This document shows positions 31,848 through 40,709 of a DNA stretch of 64,000 nucleotides, piece by piece. The position numbers and the translations under genes were made by a program. The stretch is from Bacteroidia bacterium (GTDB lineage: Bacteria > Bacteroidota > Bacteroidia > B-17B0 > Aurantibacillaceae): contig JAEUTN010000010.1 of the NCBI GenBank assembly GCA_016787895.1, positions 1-64,000 on the forward strand, given 5' to 3'. How positions within the stretch are numbered: the stretch's first letter is position 1; every line of letters begins with the position of its first letter. The notes beneath the pieces were generated by a model. It saw only the letters and a list, made by a program, of their open reading frames with translations. It was not told the DNA's origin and did not search any database.

Positions 31848-32204
31848 TTATGGATTGGGCTCCGCCGGAGATTTCCTCCACAGCTCTTTTTGAAACTGCG
31901 CATTAGAGAAGTCCTCACCGAGAATCGAGGTGTTGCCGGTAAAACCTCCCAGATGTCCCAGCAATTTTCCGTTCTTATCCAGCACCCGGCTTTCCTTATC
32001 CATCACACAGGTGCCTTCTTCAAAAAGAAACACTGCTTGCCCCTGAAATTCCAATTGTTTAACGCTGGCATCCTTGCAGGCAGAGGAAGCAGAAAACCGG
32101 TTTATTTCCTGAACGATGGGTTTTGGAAGGGCTTCAGCATTCTGAATGGATTTACAAGCCATCAACCAAACACAACACAGTATCAATAACAAAGACTTAT
32201 TCAT
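31848..32204 (-). CDS. Small lipoprotein of unknown function
   Basis: The 118-residue product has a lipoprotein signal (LLLILCCVWLMAC, Cys about residue 17). A domain with VKQLEFQGQAVFLFEEGTCV, LDKNGKLLGHLGGFTGNTSI and paired cysteines at about 43 and 65 follows. A family of Bacteroidota lipoproteins with C...F...G-x-C...D-x-x-G-x-x-I-C/L organisation is similar, but I do not name it with confidence. It overlaps the SpoIID-like gene by 8 bp, implying one operon. Confidence 0.7.
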   Translation of the reverse strand: MNKSLLLILCCVWLMACKSIQNAEALPKPIVQEINRFSASSACKDASVKQLEFQGQAVFLFEEGTCVMDKESRVLDKNGKLLGHLGGFTGNTSILGEDFSNAQFQKELWRKSPAEPNP

Positions 32205-33384
32205 CCTTAAAGAATGAAAGTTTGTGAAGGTCGATGAGCAGGATGTTCTGATAATAAAAATTCAGAATTTGTTCGTAGGTATAGCCCTTTTTACCCATAC
32301 TCATGGCGCCTTCCTGGCACATACCCAAACCATGCCCATAGCCTTTTCCGGTAAAAAGGATACTATCCTTACAAATAGGATGAATGCTGAAAAAGGTGGA
32401 TTTCAATTGCAAATCCTGTCTTACGCCTTTTAAAGGCACTTTGTACTCGTTCATTTCAAGAAAAATCTTTCTTTCGTCCTGACGGAAGTTCAGGGCCGCT
32501 TCTTTGGCACCCGGGTCTTCCACCGGGTAATTGTGTTTGAGTTTCAAGTAAGACAACCAATCTTCGGTGAGCATTTTTCTTTCCCAGCGGGCATTGGGCA
32601 TAGCGATGCTGAAAGAGTCGTTCACGCTTCGCAGATAGGTGGTTTTGGAGCCCCACACATCTTCGCTGTTGGCGGTTTGCCCACCGCTGTTGCTGTGAAA
32701 GGCTGCTACAATTAAATTGAGATTTTCGTCGACCACCACTTTGTTTTTGGTGGCTTCAATTGCTGAAAATATTCTCATCTCCCGGGGTTTTCCGAAATAC
32801 GCCTGGCAATGTACCTGATCGCACAAACTAAACCCTTCTTCTACGTGTTTGTTGATGTGCGCCAAAGCAAAGGTTCTTGCCAATATAGCCTGCACCTTAT
32901 AAAACTCAAGTGAAGAACGCGAACCGGCCTCAGCCTCGGTTACACCGGCAATGTAATTGTCCAACAAAATTTCATTGATGATACGAATGCCTCCATCCAC
33001 AACCGTACAGGAGATGTTGCCCTGATAAGTTCTGATTTTCCGATCGGGCTGAATGAGTTTGATTTTAAATTCGTTTAAGGGATCCTCGGTGTAAAATTTT
33101 ACATAGGCGTAGGTACCCAGATTTTTGCTGCCCTGATACAAACTTACACTGTCATTTTGAAGTTTGAACCTGAAGTTAAAGGCGTCTTCATTCAGTTCAA
33201 GTGAATTGCCATCGGCCATTACCCGGTAAACTCTCGGACTCATCATGGTTTCGAATTCACTCAGTTTTAAATGCGCAAAAATGCGGATGTACACAAATTC
33301 AGCCGGCACAAAAAAGGAGGAGAACAGACCAAACACGATGGCCAATAAAAAGGGGACAACTATTTTTCGCTTGACTTTAAGCAT
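32197..33384 (-). CDS. SpoIID/LytB-domain protein
   Basis: The 395-residue protein has an N-terminal anchor (VVPFLLAIVFGLFSSFFVPA). The SpoIID/LytB domain from about 140 includes LDNYIAGVTEAEAGSRSSLE, FYKVQAILARTFALAH, the HSNSGGQTANSEDVWG segment and the C-terminal GKGYGHGLGMCQEGAMSMGK. SpoIID proteins are lytic transglycosylases acting on denuded glycan strands, and the catalytic Glu lies in TEAEAG. It is probably a periplasmic peptidoglycan enzyme. It overlaps lpxB by 8 bp. Confidence 0.93.
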   Translation of the reverse strand: MLKVKRKIVVPFLLAIVFGLFSSFFVPAEFVYIRIFAHLKLSEFETMMSPRVYRVMADGNSLELNEDAFNFRFKLQNDSVSLYQGSKNLGTYAYVKFYTEDPLNEFKIKLIQPDRKIRTYQGNISCTVVDGGIRIINEILLDNYIAGVTEAEAGSRSSLEFYKVQAILARTFALAHINKHVEEGFSLCDQVHCQAYFGKPREMRIFSAIEATKNKVVVDENLNLIVAAFHSNSGGQTANSEDVWGSKTTYLRSVNDSFSIAMPNARWERKMLTEDWLSYLKLKHNYPVEDPGAKEAALNFRQDERKIFLEMNEYKVPLKGVRQDLQLKSTFFSIHPICKDSILFTGKGYGHGLGMCQEGAMSMGKKGYTYEQILNFYYQNILLIDLHKLSFFKDE

Positions 33385-34507
33385 GGTTATTTTTTGCGTC
33401 TGCTATCAATTGTACAGCCAAACGTTCAGAAGCACCTTCTCCGCCTAACAGTTTGAACAGTTCTTCATAACCTTGGTTCAATTCGGCTTTTCGTTTTGCA
33501 TCGTGCAACAGCAGTTTAAGTTCATCACTGATGTTAGTCGGAGTAAGATCATTTTGAATCAATTCTTTCACCAAAGCTCTGTCTAAAATCAGGTTGGGCA
33601 ATGCTATGTACTTTACATTTACCAACCGTTTTCCGATAGCAAAGGACAAACTGCCGGCCTTATAACACACCACCTGTGGTAATTTAAACAAAGCGCTTTC
33701 AAGGGTTGATGTGCCGGATTTAATAATGCCCGCGCTGGCGTATTTCATCAACTCGTACGTTTGGTTGTACACGGCTTTCACCTTATAGGTTTCCAGTTTT
33801 TTGTAATAGTCTTTTGAAATGCTGTTGGAAGCGGCCACTACAAATTCGTAATCAGGAAACTCCGGTATGACCTTTAACATGAGTTCCATCATGCGATCCA
33901 CTTCCTGCATGCGGCTGCCCGGTAAAACAGCCACTATGGGTTTACCGCTAAGTTGGTTAACTGCTGTAAATTCTTCCTTCGATTTTAACAGTGGAAGTTT
34001 TTGTTTGATGGCATCCAGCAAAGGATGTCCAACAAAATGTACCTTAAGATGATGCTTCGCATAAAAAGCTTCTTCAAATGGAAGAATCACAAACAACTTG
34101 TTCACGTATTTTCGAATCTCTTCTACCCTGCCCTCTTTCCAGGCCCACACCGTTGGAGAAATATAATAATCCGCCTTTATTCCCTGTTCAAAAGCCCATT
34201 TGGCCATGCGCAGGTTAAACCCTGGATAATCCACCAGCACCAACAGGTCGGGTTTGAATTGTAAAATATCGGCTTTAACTTTTTTGAAATTCTTTTTAAT
34301 GGTACCCAGGTTTTTCAGCACATCCACAAACCCCATAAAATTCATTTCACGGATGTGAATAGAAGCGGAAGTGCCACTTGCGTTTTGCATTTCATCGCCT
34401 CCGGTGAAGGCAAAAACGGCATCCTTATCCCGTTTCAGAATCTCCCGCATACAATTGGCGGCGTGCAAATCTCCGCTGGCTTCTCCGCTTATGAAATAGT
34501 ACCTCAT
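33377..34507 (-). CDS. lpxB: Lipid-A-disaccharide synthase
   Basis: The 376-residue GT19 enzyme joins UDP-2,3-diacylglucosamine and lipid X to make the lipid A disaccharide at the inner membrane. It opens with YFISGEASGDLHAANCMREI, and has FTGGDEMQ, the LLVLVDYPGFNLRMAKWA segment, ADYYISPTVWAWKEGRVEEI, VLPGSRMQEVDRM and GIIKSGTSTLESAL. Length is normal. It overlaps the SpoIID-like gene and abuts the small membrane gene upstream. Confidence 0.97.
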   Translation of the reverse strand: MRYYFISGEASGDLHAANCMREILKRDKDAVFAFTGGDEMQNASGTSASIHIREMNFMGFVDVLKNLGTIKKNFKKVKADILQFKPDLLVLVDYPGFNLRMAKWAFEQGIKADYYISPTVWAWKEGRVEEIRKYVNKLFVILPFEEAFYAKHHLKVHFVGHPLLDAIKQKLPLLKSKEEFTAVNQLSGKPIVAVLPGSRMQEVDRMMELMLKVIPEFPDYEFVVAASNSISKDYYKKLETYKVKAVYNQTYELMKYASAGIIKSGTSTLESALFKLPQVVCYKAGSLSFAIGKRLVNVKYIALPNLILDRALVKELIQNDLTPTNISDELKLLLHDAKRKAELNQGYEELFKLLGGEGASERLAVQLIADAKNNHA

Positions 34508-34827
34508 TAATCCAGTTCGGGTTCGTGATAATAGGTGACATAAGCCACGAGGATAACGTAAAGCACAATGCTAATGATAACCCCTTTGCTGAACCGGTCC
34601 ATTTTTTTATTCAGGCCCAGATAAAAAAGCAAAAGATTCGACAAACCACAGAGTTTGATCACATTGCTGAGTAAGTAACCGTTTTTGAGGTAATAGATAA
34701 AACGAACGGGAAATGAAATCTGGGAGTACAGAAACAACCAGTACAGAAAAAATACCACAACAGGAAACAGCAAACCAATCAATAAACCGGCCCACCAGGT
34801 GTCCATTTTATACATCCATGTTCTCAT
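34507..34827 (-). CDS. Small membrane protein between lpxB and surE
   Basis: The 106-residue protein has three predicted transmembrane helices (LLIGLLFPVVVFFLYWLFLY, LCGLSNLLLFYLGL, VIISIVLYVILVAYVTYY). It overlaps both neighbours by one and four bases, so surE, this gene, lpxB and the SpoIID-like gene form an operon. Such small proteins occur at this position in other Bacteroidota, but the function is unknown. Confidence 0.82.
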   Translation of the reverse strand: MRTWMYKMDTWWAGLLIGLLFPVVVFFLYWLFLYSQISFPVRFIYYLKNGYLLSNVIKLCGLSNLLLFYLGLNKKMDRFSKGVIISIVLYVILVAYVTYYHEPELD

Positions 34828-35594
34828 TTTTCGAAATACGTTAAGTCGTTCAACATTTTATGTGCTGTGAGGTCGGCCTGGGTTGGTACCACCGACACAT
34901 AGCCTTCTGACAAAGCCCATTCGTCGGTATCCCTGGCTTCCGGTTCAAAGTTTACAAATTCACCTGTTAACCAATAATAGTCTCGGCCATAAGGGTCTTT
35001 GCGTTCTTCAAAACGTTCAACCCAATTGGCTTTTGATTGACGAACCAATTTTATACCTTTTATTTCATCTGCTTTTAATTTAGGCAGGTTAACGTTTAAA
35101 CACACGCCTTTGGGCATGCCCTTGCGCATCACCTGCTCGATGATTTGTGAAACAAAAGGTTCTGTTTGTGTAAAATCAGCTTCCATGGAATAATCGCACA
35201 AACTGAATCCAATGCTTGGCGTACCTTCCAGCGCGCCTTCAATCGCCGCACTCATGGTGCCGCTGTATATCACATTGATGGAGCTGTTGCTGCCATGGTT
35301 GATGCCGCTAAGAATTAAATCGGGTCGTTTTTTAAGTATATGGTTCACTGCCATTTTTACACAATCCACCGGCGTTCCGCTGCAGGCGTATTCCATTAAG
35401 GCATGATGGTAGCTGGTTTTTTGTATCCTCAGTGTAGAATTAATGGTGATGGCGTGACCCATACCACTCTGTGGTTTATCAGGAGCCACCACAATAAGGT
35501 CCCCATATTTTTTTGCAATGTTGGTCAAACATTTTATTCCCGGGGAATAAATGCCATCGTCGTTGGTAACAAGTATGGTTGGGCGAGTGCTCAT
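34824..35594 (-). CDS. surE: 5'/3'-nucleotidase SurE
   Basis: The start is placed at 35594, giving MSTRPTILVTNDDGIYSPGI, the standard SurE N-terminus with the metal-binding Asp-Asp pair. A longer upstream reading is not supported. The 256-residue enzyme also shows APDKPQSGMGHAIT, CSGTPVDCVKMAVNHIL and SGINHGSNSSINVIYSGTMS, covering the remaining metal ligand Asn and the dimer loop. It removes phosphate from nucleoside monophosphates in the cytosol. Confidence 0.97.
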   Translation of the reverse strand: MSTRPTILVTNDDGIYSPGIKCLTNIAKKYGDLIVVAPDKPQSGMGHAITINSTLRIQKTSYHHALMEYACSGTPVDCVKMAVNHILKKRPDLILSGINHGSNSSINVIYSGTMSAAIEGALEGTPSIGFSLCDYSMEADFTQTEPFVSQIIEQVMRKGMPKGVCLNVNLPKLKADEIKGIKLVRQSKANWVERFEERKDPYGRDYYWLTGEFVNFEPEARDTDEWALSEGYVSVVPTQADLTAHKMLNDLTYFEK

Positions 35595-35791
35595 GCAGCT
35601 AAACCATAAAGTTACGGGAAAGTTTAAGGCCAATCCAGTTGTATGAAAGGACTTACTAAGTAACAAGTGTTAATTTTTACGAATAGGCGATTTTGTTTTT
35701 GTCAGTATTGACAGGCCCTGAGCGCATTCTGCTAAAATGACGTTTTTTTGACGTTGGCATTTAATTTGACGTTCACTTAAGAAAAAAAACC

Positions 35792-36493
35792 ATGTACGAT
35801 CCCCTCTTACTGATCATTAGTTTAGTGTTTATGGGTTTGGGTTTGCTGGTCAGCGTCCGGCTTAAATCCAAATTCTCTCATTACTCTCAAACCCGCCTGC
35901 TATCAGGCTTAAGCGGAAAACAAGTGGCCGAAAAAATGCTGCGCGATAACGGCATTTATGATGTAAAAGTTAGCAGTGTAAACGGCATGCTTACCGATCA
36001 CTACAATCCTCTTAACAAAACAGTGAACCTTAGTCATGAGGTTTACAATGGCAGCTCCATTTCCTCAGCGGCGGTAGCAGCCCACGAATGCGGACACGCC
36101 GTACAACACGCCACGGCTTACCGCTGGTTAAACTTGCGCAGCCAACTTGTTCCTGCTGTGCAAATTGCCAGCAGCGCAATGAGTTTTCTAACCCTGGGTT
36201 TATTTTTTCTGGCCTACTTATCCCCTGCTTTAACCAACACCATGTTGTTAGTGTTCATTGTTTTACAAGGCTCCATTACACTTTTTAGTTTAATTACTTT
36301 ACCGGTTGAGATCGATGCCAGCCGAAGGGCTTTGGCCTGGTTGGACCAGTCGGGAATAACTTACCGCGAAGAACACGATGGTGCTAAAGACGCTTTAAAA
36401 TGGGCAGCTTACACCTACGTAGTTGGCGCTTTGGCTTCCATTGCTACTTTGCTCTATTACATCTGGAAATTTACTTCAAACAACAGAGAGTAA
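35792..36493 (+). CDS. Membrane zinc metallopeptidase (YugP type)
   Basis: The 233-residue protein has an N-terminal helix (LLLIISLVFMGLGLLVSVRL), a zinc motif AAHECGHAVQHAT (HExxH form, about residues 102-114), and a distal EIDASRRAL that supplies the third ligand. Two further helices follow (SFLTLGLFFLAYLSPAL and the C-terminal VVGALASIATLLYYIW). It matches the Peptidase_Mx/YugP family, with unknown substrates. It is a monocistronic gene ending in a shared terminator. Confidence 0.93.
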   Translation: MYDPLLLIISLVFMGLGLLVSVRLKSKFSHYSQTRLLSGLSGKQVAEKMLRDNGIYDVKVSSVNGMLTDHYNPLNKTVNLSHEVYNGSSISSAAVAAHECGHAVQHATAYRWLNLRSQLVPAVQIASSAMSFLTLGLFFLAYLSPALTNTMLLVFIVLQGSITLFSLITLPVEIDASRRALAWLDQSGITYREEHDGAKDALKWAAYTYVVGALASIATLLYYIWKFTSNNRE

Positions 36494-36513
36494 CTACCTG
36501 ATCTCCAAAAACA

Positions 36514-36546
36514 AAAACGTCCCGCTAAAAGCAGGACGTTTTTTTA
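36514..36546 (+). terminator. Bidirectional terminator between the Zn-peptidase and fbp
   Basis: The stem AAACGTCC / GGACGTTT with a C-G-C-T-A-A-A-A-G-C-A loop has A-runs on the left and T-runs on the right. It can serve both convergent genes. Confidence 0.88.
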
Positions 36547-36561
36547 ATGTTGTATGTGTTC

Positions 36562-37575
36562 CTATACTTTTTGTTGGCTGTATTTTGCTATAAACTCCAT
36601 TACTTTATCCACCATTTCAGAACTTCCTATCACCAAAGGAGTGCGTTGGTGCAATTCTTTGATTGGAACTTCCATAATGCGTTTTTCGCCGGTACTGGCT
36701 TTCCCTCCGGCTTGTTCAATAACAAAAGCCAAAGGATTGCATTCGTATAATAATCGCAGTTTACCGTTTGGTGATTTTGTGGTCACCGGATAAATGTACA
36801 CTCCTCCATTGATAAGGTTACGGTGGATGTCAGCTACTCCAGAACCAATGTAACGGGAAGAATAAGGACGACTGCTGGCTTTATCTTCTTCCTGACAATA
36901 CTTGATGTATTTTTTTACACCATCGGGAAAATGGAGGTAATTGCCTTCGTTAACCGAGTAGTACACCCCTTTTTGAGGGGTTTGCATGTTGGGATGAGAA
37001 AGGCAAAATTCACCGATGGAAGGATCAAGCGTAAATCCGTTTACGCCTTTGCCTGTGGTGTAAACCAGCATACAGCTTGAACCATAGATAATATAGCCCG
37101 ATGCTACCTGTTCGGTACCGCGTTGCATAAAATCCTCAATGGTACCCGGTCCCTTTAAAGTGACACGGCGGTAAATGGAAAAGATGGTGCCTACCGATAC
37201 GTTTACATCAATATTGGATGAGCCGTCGAGTGGATCCATAGCCACCACGTATTTGGCGTTTTTTGAAATTTCGGTATCAATGGGAATAATGTCTTCGTTT
37301 TCTTCAGAGGCTATGGCACAAACTTCTCCTCCGGCCTTTAGCGCTGCAATAAACTGTTCGTTGGCGTATACATCCAGTTTTTTAACCCGTTCACCCTGTA
37401 TGTTGGTTTCTCCGGTTTCACCCAATATCTCCACCAATCCGGCCTTGCTCACCTCTCTGTTTACAATTTTGGCGGCAATGCCAATGTCTCTTAATAATCT
37501 CGACAATTCGCCCTTTGCATAGGGAAAATCGGCTTGTTTTTCAATAATAAATTGCCCAAGCGTCATCACGTTCAT
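36562..37575 (-). CDS. fbp: Class 1 fructose-1,6-bisphosphatase
   Basis: The 337-residue gluconeogenic enzyme hydrolyses fructose-1,6-bisphosphate. It shows the class 1 hallmark [20 protein letters not shown] with the metal-binding Asp-Pro-Leu-Asp-Gly-Ser, and preceding acidic residues (IASEENEDI). Substrate-binding segments are [40 protein letters not shown] and [15 protein letters not shown]. Length is normal. Confidence 0.97.
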   Translation of the reverse strand: MNVMTLGQFIIEKQADFPYAKGELSRLLRDIGIAAKIVNREVSKAGLVEILGETGETNIQGERVKKLDVYANEQFIAALKAGGEVCAIASEENEDIIPIDTEISKNAKYVVAMDPLDGSSNIDVNVSVGTIFSIYRRVTLKGPGTIEDFMQRGTEQVASGYIIYGSSCMLVYTTGKGVNGFTLDPSIGEFCLSHPNMQTPQKGVYYSVNEGNYLHFPDGVKKYIKYCQEEDKASSRPYSSRYIGSGVADIHRNLINGGVYIYPVTTKSPNGKLRLLYECNPLAFVIEQAGGKASTGEKRIMEVPIKELHQRTPLVIGSSEMVDKVMEFIAKYSQQKV

Positions 37576-37637
37576 GTAGTTTTAGAATTAATGGTTAAAA
37601 ATAGCGATAAAAATCCATTCAGAACGATGGATACGGC

Positions 37638-37913
37638 TTACTGTTGGGAGAATTCCCTGCCGATGAATTCGCGCCAGTCGCTGAGGTTGGCAATCACCTG
37701 AAGTTGACGGTATTTGTAGTGGAATTTTTCTTTATCCGTTTGGGCGTTCAGCACAGAAATACGGTAGCGGTCGTAATTTGAAAGCGCAAATCGTTCTTCA
37801 GGGCTCAATTTTAAACCACTGAATTCCTTATCTCTAAGGTCATTGATACTTTCTACACTTTGTTTTCCTGCTTTGTTCAGCAGAATTGATAAGAAATCGT
37901 TCTTCAGGTCCAC
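37638..37913 (-). CDS. Small cytosolic helical protein
   Basis: The 91-residue product is predicted helical (FLSILLNKAGKQSVESINDL, LKLSPEERFALSNYDRYRIS, VLNAQTDKEKFHYKYRQLQV). No family is recognised. It lies upstream of fbp on the same strand with a gap of 62 bp, so it may be transcribed with it. Confidence 0.7.
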   Translation of the reverse strand: MDLKNDFLSILLNKAGKQSVESINDLRDKEFSGLKLSPEERFALSNYDRYRISVLNAQTDKEKFHYKYRQLQVIANLSDWREFIGREFSQQ

Positions 37914-38023
37914 ATCCCAAAGTTAATATGAAAAGCGCTGCAATTCGTGGAAATTAGACGAGAGTACCAACAAAGCGTTGTTAATTGTGCTTAAATTTAG
38001 ACGATTGTTTTTTCAGCATCGAT

Positions 38024-38638
38024 ATGCGCAAATTCAGCTTATTGACCATTGCCCTTATTTTATCGATTAAACTGCCTTCTCAAAAAAAGGGCCTGTTCGA
38101 TCCGGTTGCGCTTTGGGGGGTATCCCATCCTTTTGCGGCGGCTAAAATTCAAAAAATCAATCGTCAGTGTTTATCCATTTACAATCAAAAAGAACTAAAA
38201 CAGCGATTAGACAGTTTTAGCAGCGGAGGTCAACTCGATGCCTTCCGCCACGTATTTTTTATGGCCGCCTTTCATCAAAAAGTAAAAGCAAAAAAACTCC
38301 GAAAACTGGGCAGGGCACATGAAAATAAAAATTACCGGCAATTTTTAAAAGGAGAAACACCCGGTGAATGGCAACACGACAGCCTGTCGATGGTGATGGA
38401 TTTGCATAACAACGAAGTGGCCTTTGGTTTAAAAAGTGAAACCCAGCTGCTTTCACTTGAGGAGTTAAAAGAAAAGGTAATTCAGTGTTTGCTCAAGGGT
38501 GAAGCACTGATCATGAAACGCAACCGTAAAGGGCAGTTGCTGAAGTGCGACAACACGGTTTTAAAACCTGAGGATTACGGTCATGTTTGGTACATCCCGA
38601 AATGCCTGGTGAGCTCAAATCAGGCTTTGGCTGACTGA
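38024..38638 (+). CDS. DUF6973-like protein with signal peptide
   Basis: ATG 38024 gives 204 residues beginning MRKFSLLTIALILSIKLPSQ, a signal peptide; an upstream in-frame ATG adds an improbable leader. The core has GGQLDAFRHVFFMAAFHQKV and GRAHENKN, then GEWQHDSLSMVMDLHNNEVA. The D-A-F-R-H, G-x-A-H-E and D-x-x-N-N-x-V/x pattern is seen in DUF6973 proteins, which may be hydrolase-like. Its 3' end overlaps the convergent GNAT gene by 19 bp. Confidence 0.72.
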   Translation: MRKFSLLTIALILSIKLPSQKKGLFDPVALWGVSHPFAAAKIQKINRQCLSIYNQKELKQRLDSFSSGGQLDAFRHVFFMAAFHQKVKAKKLRKLGRAHENKNYRQFLKGETPGEWQHDSLSMVMDLHNNEVAFGLKSETQLLSLEELKEKVIQCLLKGEALIMKRNRKGQLLKCDNTVLKPEDYGHVWYIPKCLVSSNQALAD

Positions 38639-39093
38639 ATCTCGGAGTAGTTCAGTTTACAGTTCAACCACTCCCCATCGAACTGTGAATGGTACTTTTT
38701 GTAAAAGGCGATGGCCGGCTCGTTCCAATTCAGCACTTGCCACTCCAAACGTTTTACCTGCTCTTCTTTTGCAAGTTGCAGCACCCGTTCAAACAGCCGA
38801 CTGCCAATGTTTTTGTTGCGGTGCTTTTCCGTAACAATAATGTCTTCTAAAAAAATGCATTTGCCTTTCCATGTGGAGTATTTGTAATAATACAGGGCCA
38901 TGCCCAGCACCTCCCCCTGCTCTTCGGCGACAAAAAACCGGAACAAGGGCATATCGCCAAATCCCCATATTTTCATTTGTTCCTCACTTACTTCCACTTC
39001 GTCCGGCGCTTTTTCATAGAGGGCCAACTCCTTCACCAATTTTAAGGCCGAGGGAATGTCGTTTTCAGTTCCTTCTCTGATTAAGAATTTCAT
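38620..39093 (-). CDS. GNAT-family N-acetyltransferase (SSAT-like)
   Basis: The 157-residue protein has the layout of spermidine/spermine acetyltransferase-like GNATs: FLIREGTENDIPSALKLVKE, MALYYYKYSTWKGKCIFLED, IIVTEKHRNKNIGSRLFERV (acetyl-CoA loop), LEWQVLNWNEPAIAFYKKYH. It transfers an acetyl group to an amine, and the substrate is not determined. Its start overlaps the upstream gene by 4 bp. Confidence 0.9.
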   Translation of the reverse strand: MKFLIREGTENDIPSALKLVKELALYEKAPDEVEVSEEQMKIWGFGDMPLFRFFVAEEQGEVLGMALYYYKYSTWKGKCIFLEDIIVTEKHRNKNIGSRLFERVLQLAKEEQVKRLEWQVLNWNEPAIAFYKKYHSQFDGEWLNCKLNYSEIQSAKA

Positions 39094-39443
39094 TTTTTAC
39101 CGTAGGTTTTTTTTAAGATCACTTTTTGCAGAATGCGCTTAATGATGAGTTCCGCCAGAAGGTCTTCCCAAATTTCGCCGGGATGTTCTTCTGAAAACCG
39201 CTTCACTTGCCGTTCACTCAGGTCAATTCTGTAAAGCAACTCGGGCAATTTTGAAGCAGAGCTCTTCTCCATTTTTTTCAGTTGGGTACTGATGACTTCT
39301 CTTAATTGTTCGAAAATAACAGGGAGCTGCTCAGTAAATTCCGTATCACAGCCTGAGACCTCAAAATCTTTTTTTAGCTGAAGACGGAACAGCTCAAACA
39401 GTTCCTGTTGAAGGAGACTGGCCTTTATTTCAAGTTGATCCAT
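39090..39443 (-). CDS. Cytosolic protein of unknown function
   Basis: The 117-residue product is mostly helical and charged (ELFELFRLQLKKDFEVSGCD, LREVISTQLKKMEKSSASKL, LYRIDLSERQVKRFSEEHPG). Homologues at this position in Bacteroidota often follow a thioredoxin-like ferredoxin gene, but no function is known. It overlaps both neighbours (14 and 4 bp), so the three genes are co-transcribed. Confidence 0.72.
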   Translation of the reverse strand: MDQLEIKASLLQQELFELFRLQLKKDFEVSGCDTEFTEQLPVIFEQLREVISTQLKKMEKSSASKLPELLYRIDLSERQVKRFSEEHPGEIWEDLLAELIIKRILQKVILKKTYGKK

Positions 39444-39750
39444 TTGGTTTGAGCAGCAAACGTTGCACCGGTTTTTGTTGCAGAATATGGGATTCGATGA
39501 TTTCCTTCACGTCCTCCTTTTTTACATCCACGTAAAACGTACCCTCAGGATAAATGGCTACAGTTGGCCCGAAATCGCAAATACCAAGGCATCCGCTTCT
39601 ATTGGCGCGGGTTTTAAGATTCACTTTCAGGTCCTTGAGTTGTTTTTTAAACTCTGCTACCAGGTCCAAACCATGAGCTTCCCCACAACTTCTTTTTTCG
39701 TTGTTTTTGCGTTCGTTGGTGCAAACAAAAACATGAATATCGTATACCAT
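39430..39750 (-). CDS. Thioredoxin-like [2Fe-2S] ferredoxin
   Basis: The 106-residue protein shows the Cys pattern of thioredoxin-like ferredoxins: HVFVCTNERK with Cys10, SCGEAHG with Cys22, then RSGCLGICDFGPTVAIYPEG with two cysteines four residues apart. It probably carries one [2Fe-2S] cluster for electron transfer. It is the first gene of a three-gene operon with an unknown protein and a GNAT. Confidence 0.92.
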   Translation of the reverse strand: MVYDIHVFVCTNERKNNEKRSCGEAHGLDLVAEFKKQLKDLKVNLKTRANRSGCLGICDFGPTVAIYPEGTFYVDVKKEDVKEIIESHILQQKPVQRLLLKPNGST

Positions 39751-39782
39751 AAACTTTTACTAATTTAAAGTGTTTAAGAAAC

Positions 39783-40709
39783 ATGGCAAAGATACTGATT
39801 AGCGGAGGAAACGGCATGTTGGGAAAAGCAATAACCGGGGAACTTCTCCACAAGGGCCATAGTGTAAGTTGGTTGTGCAGAAAACCGCTAAAGGAAAACA
39901 AGGTAAACGTGTTTTTATGGGATCCGGAAACCCGAAGTCTTGATTTGAATGCATTTGAGGGAGTTGAGCAACTCATTATTTTAAATGGCAGCAACATCGC
40001 CGGCAAAGCCTGGACCAGAGTAAACAAAGCGGAAATTTACAGCTCGAGGGTTGATAGCACGGCATTCCTGCTGGAAACCCTGCAAAAACAAAACATCCTG
40101 CTCAAAACCATTTGTGGTGCTTCTGCCATTGGCTATTATGGAAATGAACATGCAGAAGAATTTTGCGATGAGAACACAGCAGCCGGTAGCGATTTTCTGG
40201 CCCGGGTATGCAGGGACTGGGAAAAGGTGTATGAAACGCGCACGCCCCCACAAACACGTTTGGTTATTTTTCGCATCAGTGTTGTGCTTAGTGAAAGTGG
40301 TGGAATGTATGCTAAACTGCACCCATTGGTGAAAGCGGGATTAGCCGCTGTAATAGGAAACGGGAAAAACTACATTTCATGGATACACATACAGGATTTA
40401 GCGCGTTTGTTTGTGTTTGCCATTGAAAACCCCGCTGTTAGCGGCATTTATAACGCCACAGCCCCTGAACCCAAAAATTTAAAGGAGTTCATTCATGAGA
40501 TGGCAAGAAGTTTAAACCGAAAAGTGGTACTTCCCGCAATTCCTTCGTTTCTTATTCGTATGTTTTTGGGTGAACGGGCTTCCTTAGTAGATAAAGGCTG
40601 CAGAGTCAATAATGAAAAGGTGCGTCATTTGGGATTTGACTTTGAATTTCCATTGCTTCCTTCCGCCCTGAATGATCTTGCACATCAAAAGATCCAGCGC
40701 AGGTCCTGA
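39783..40709 (+). CDS. TIGR01777-family SDR epimerase/reductase
   Basis: The 308-residue protein has the extended-SDR start ILISGGNGMLGKAITGELLH (nucleotide-binding GxxGxxG form), the TIGR01777 segments LIILNGSNIAGKAWT, CGASAIGYYGNEHAEEFCDE, and the C-terminal DUF1731 part with FLIRMFLGERASLVDKGCRV. Family members resemble cell division inhibitor SulA-like or epimerase proteins, and the reaction is unknown. It converges with birA, overlapping by 25 bp. Confidence 0.93.
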   Translation: MAKILISGGNGMLGKAITGELLHKGHSVSWLCRKPLKENKVNVFLWDPETRSLDLNAFEGVEQLIILNGSNIAGKAWTRVNKAEIYSSRVDSTAFLLETLQKQNILLKTICGASAIGYYGNEHAEEFCDENTAAGSDFLARVCRDWEKVYETRTPPQTRLVIFRISVVLSESGGMYAKLHPLVKAGLAAVIGNGKNYISWIHIQDLARLFVFAIENPAVSGIYNATAPEPKNLKEFIHEMARSLNRKVVLPAIPSFLIRMFLGERASLVDKGCRVNNEKVRHLGFDFEFPLLPSALNDLAHQKIQRRS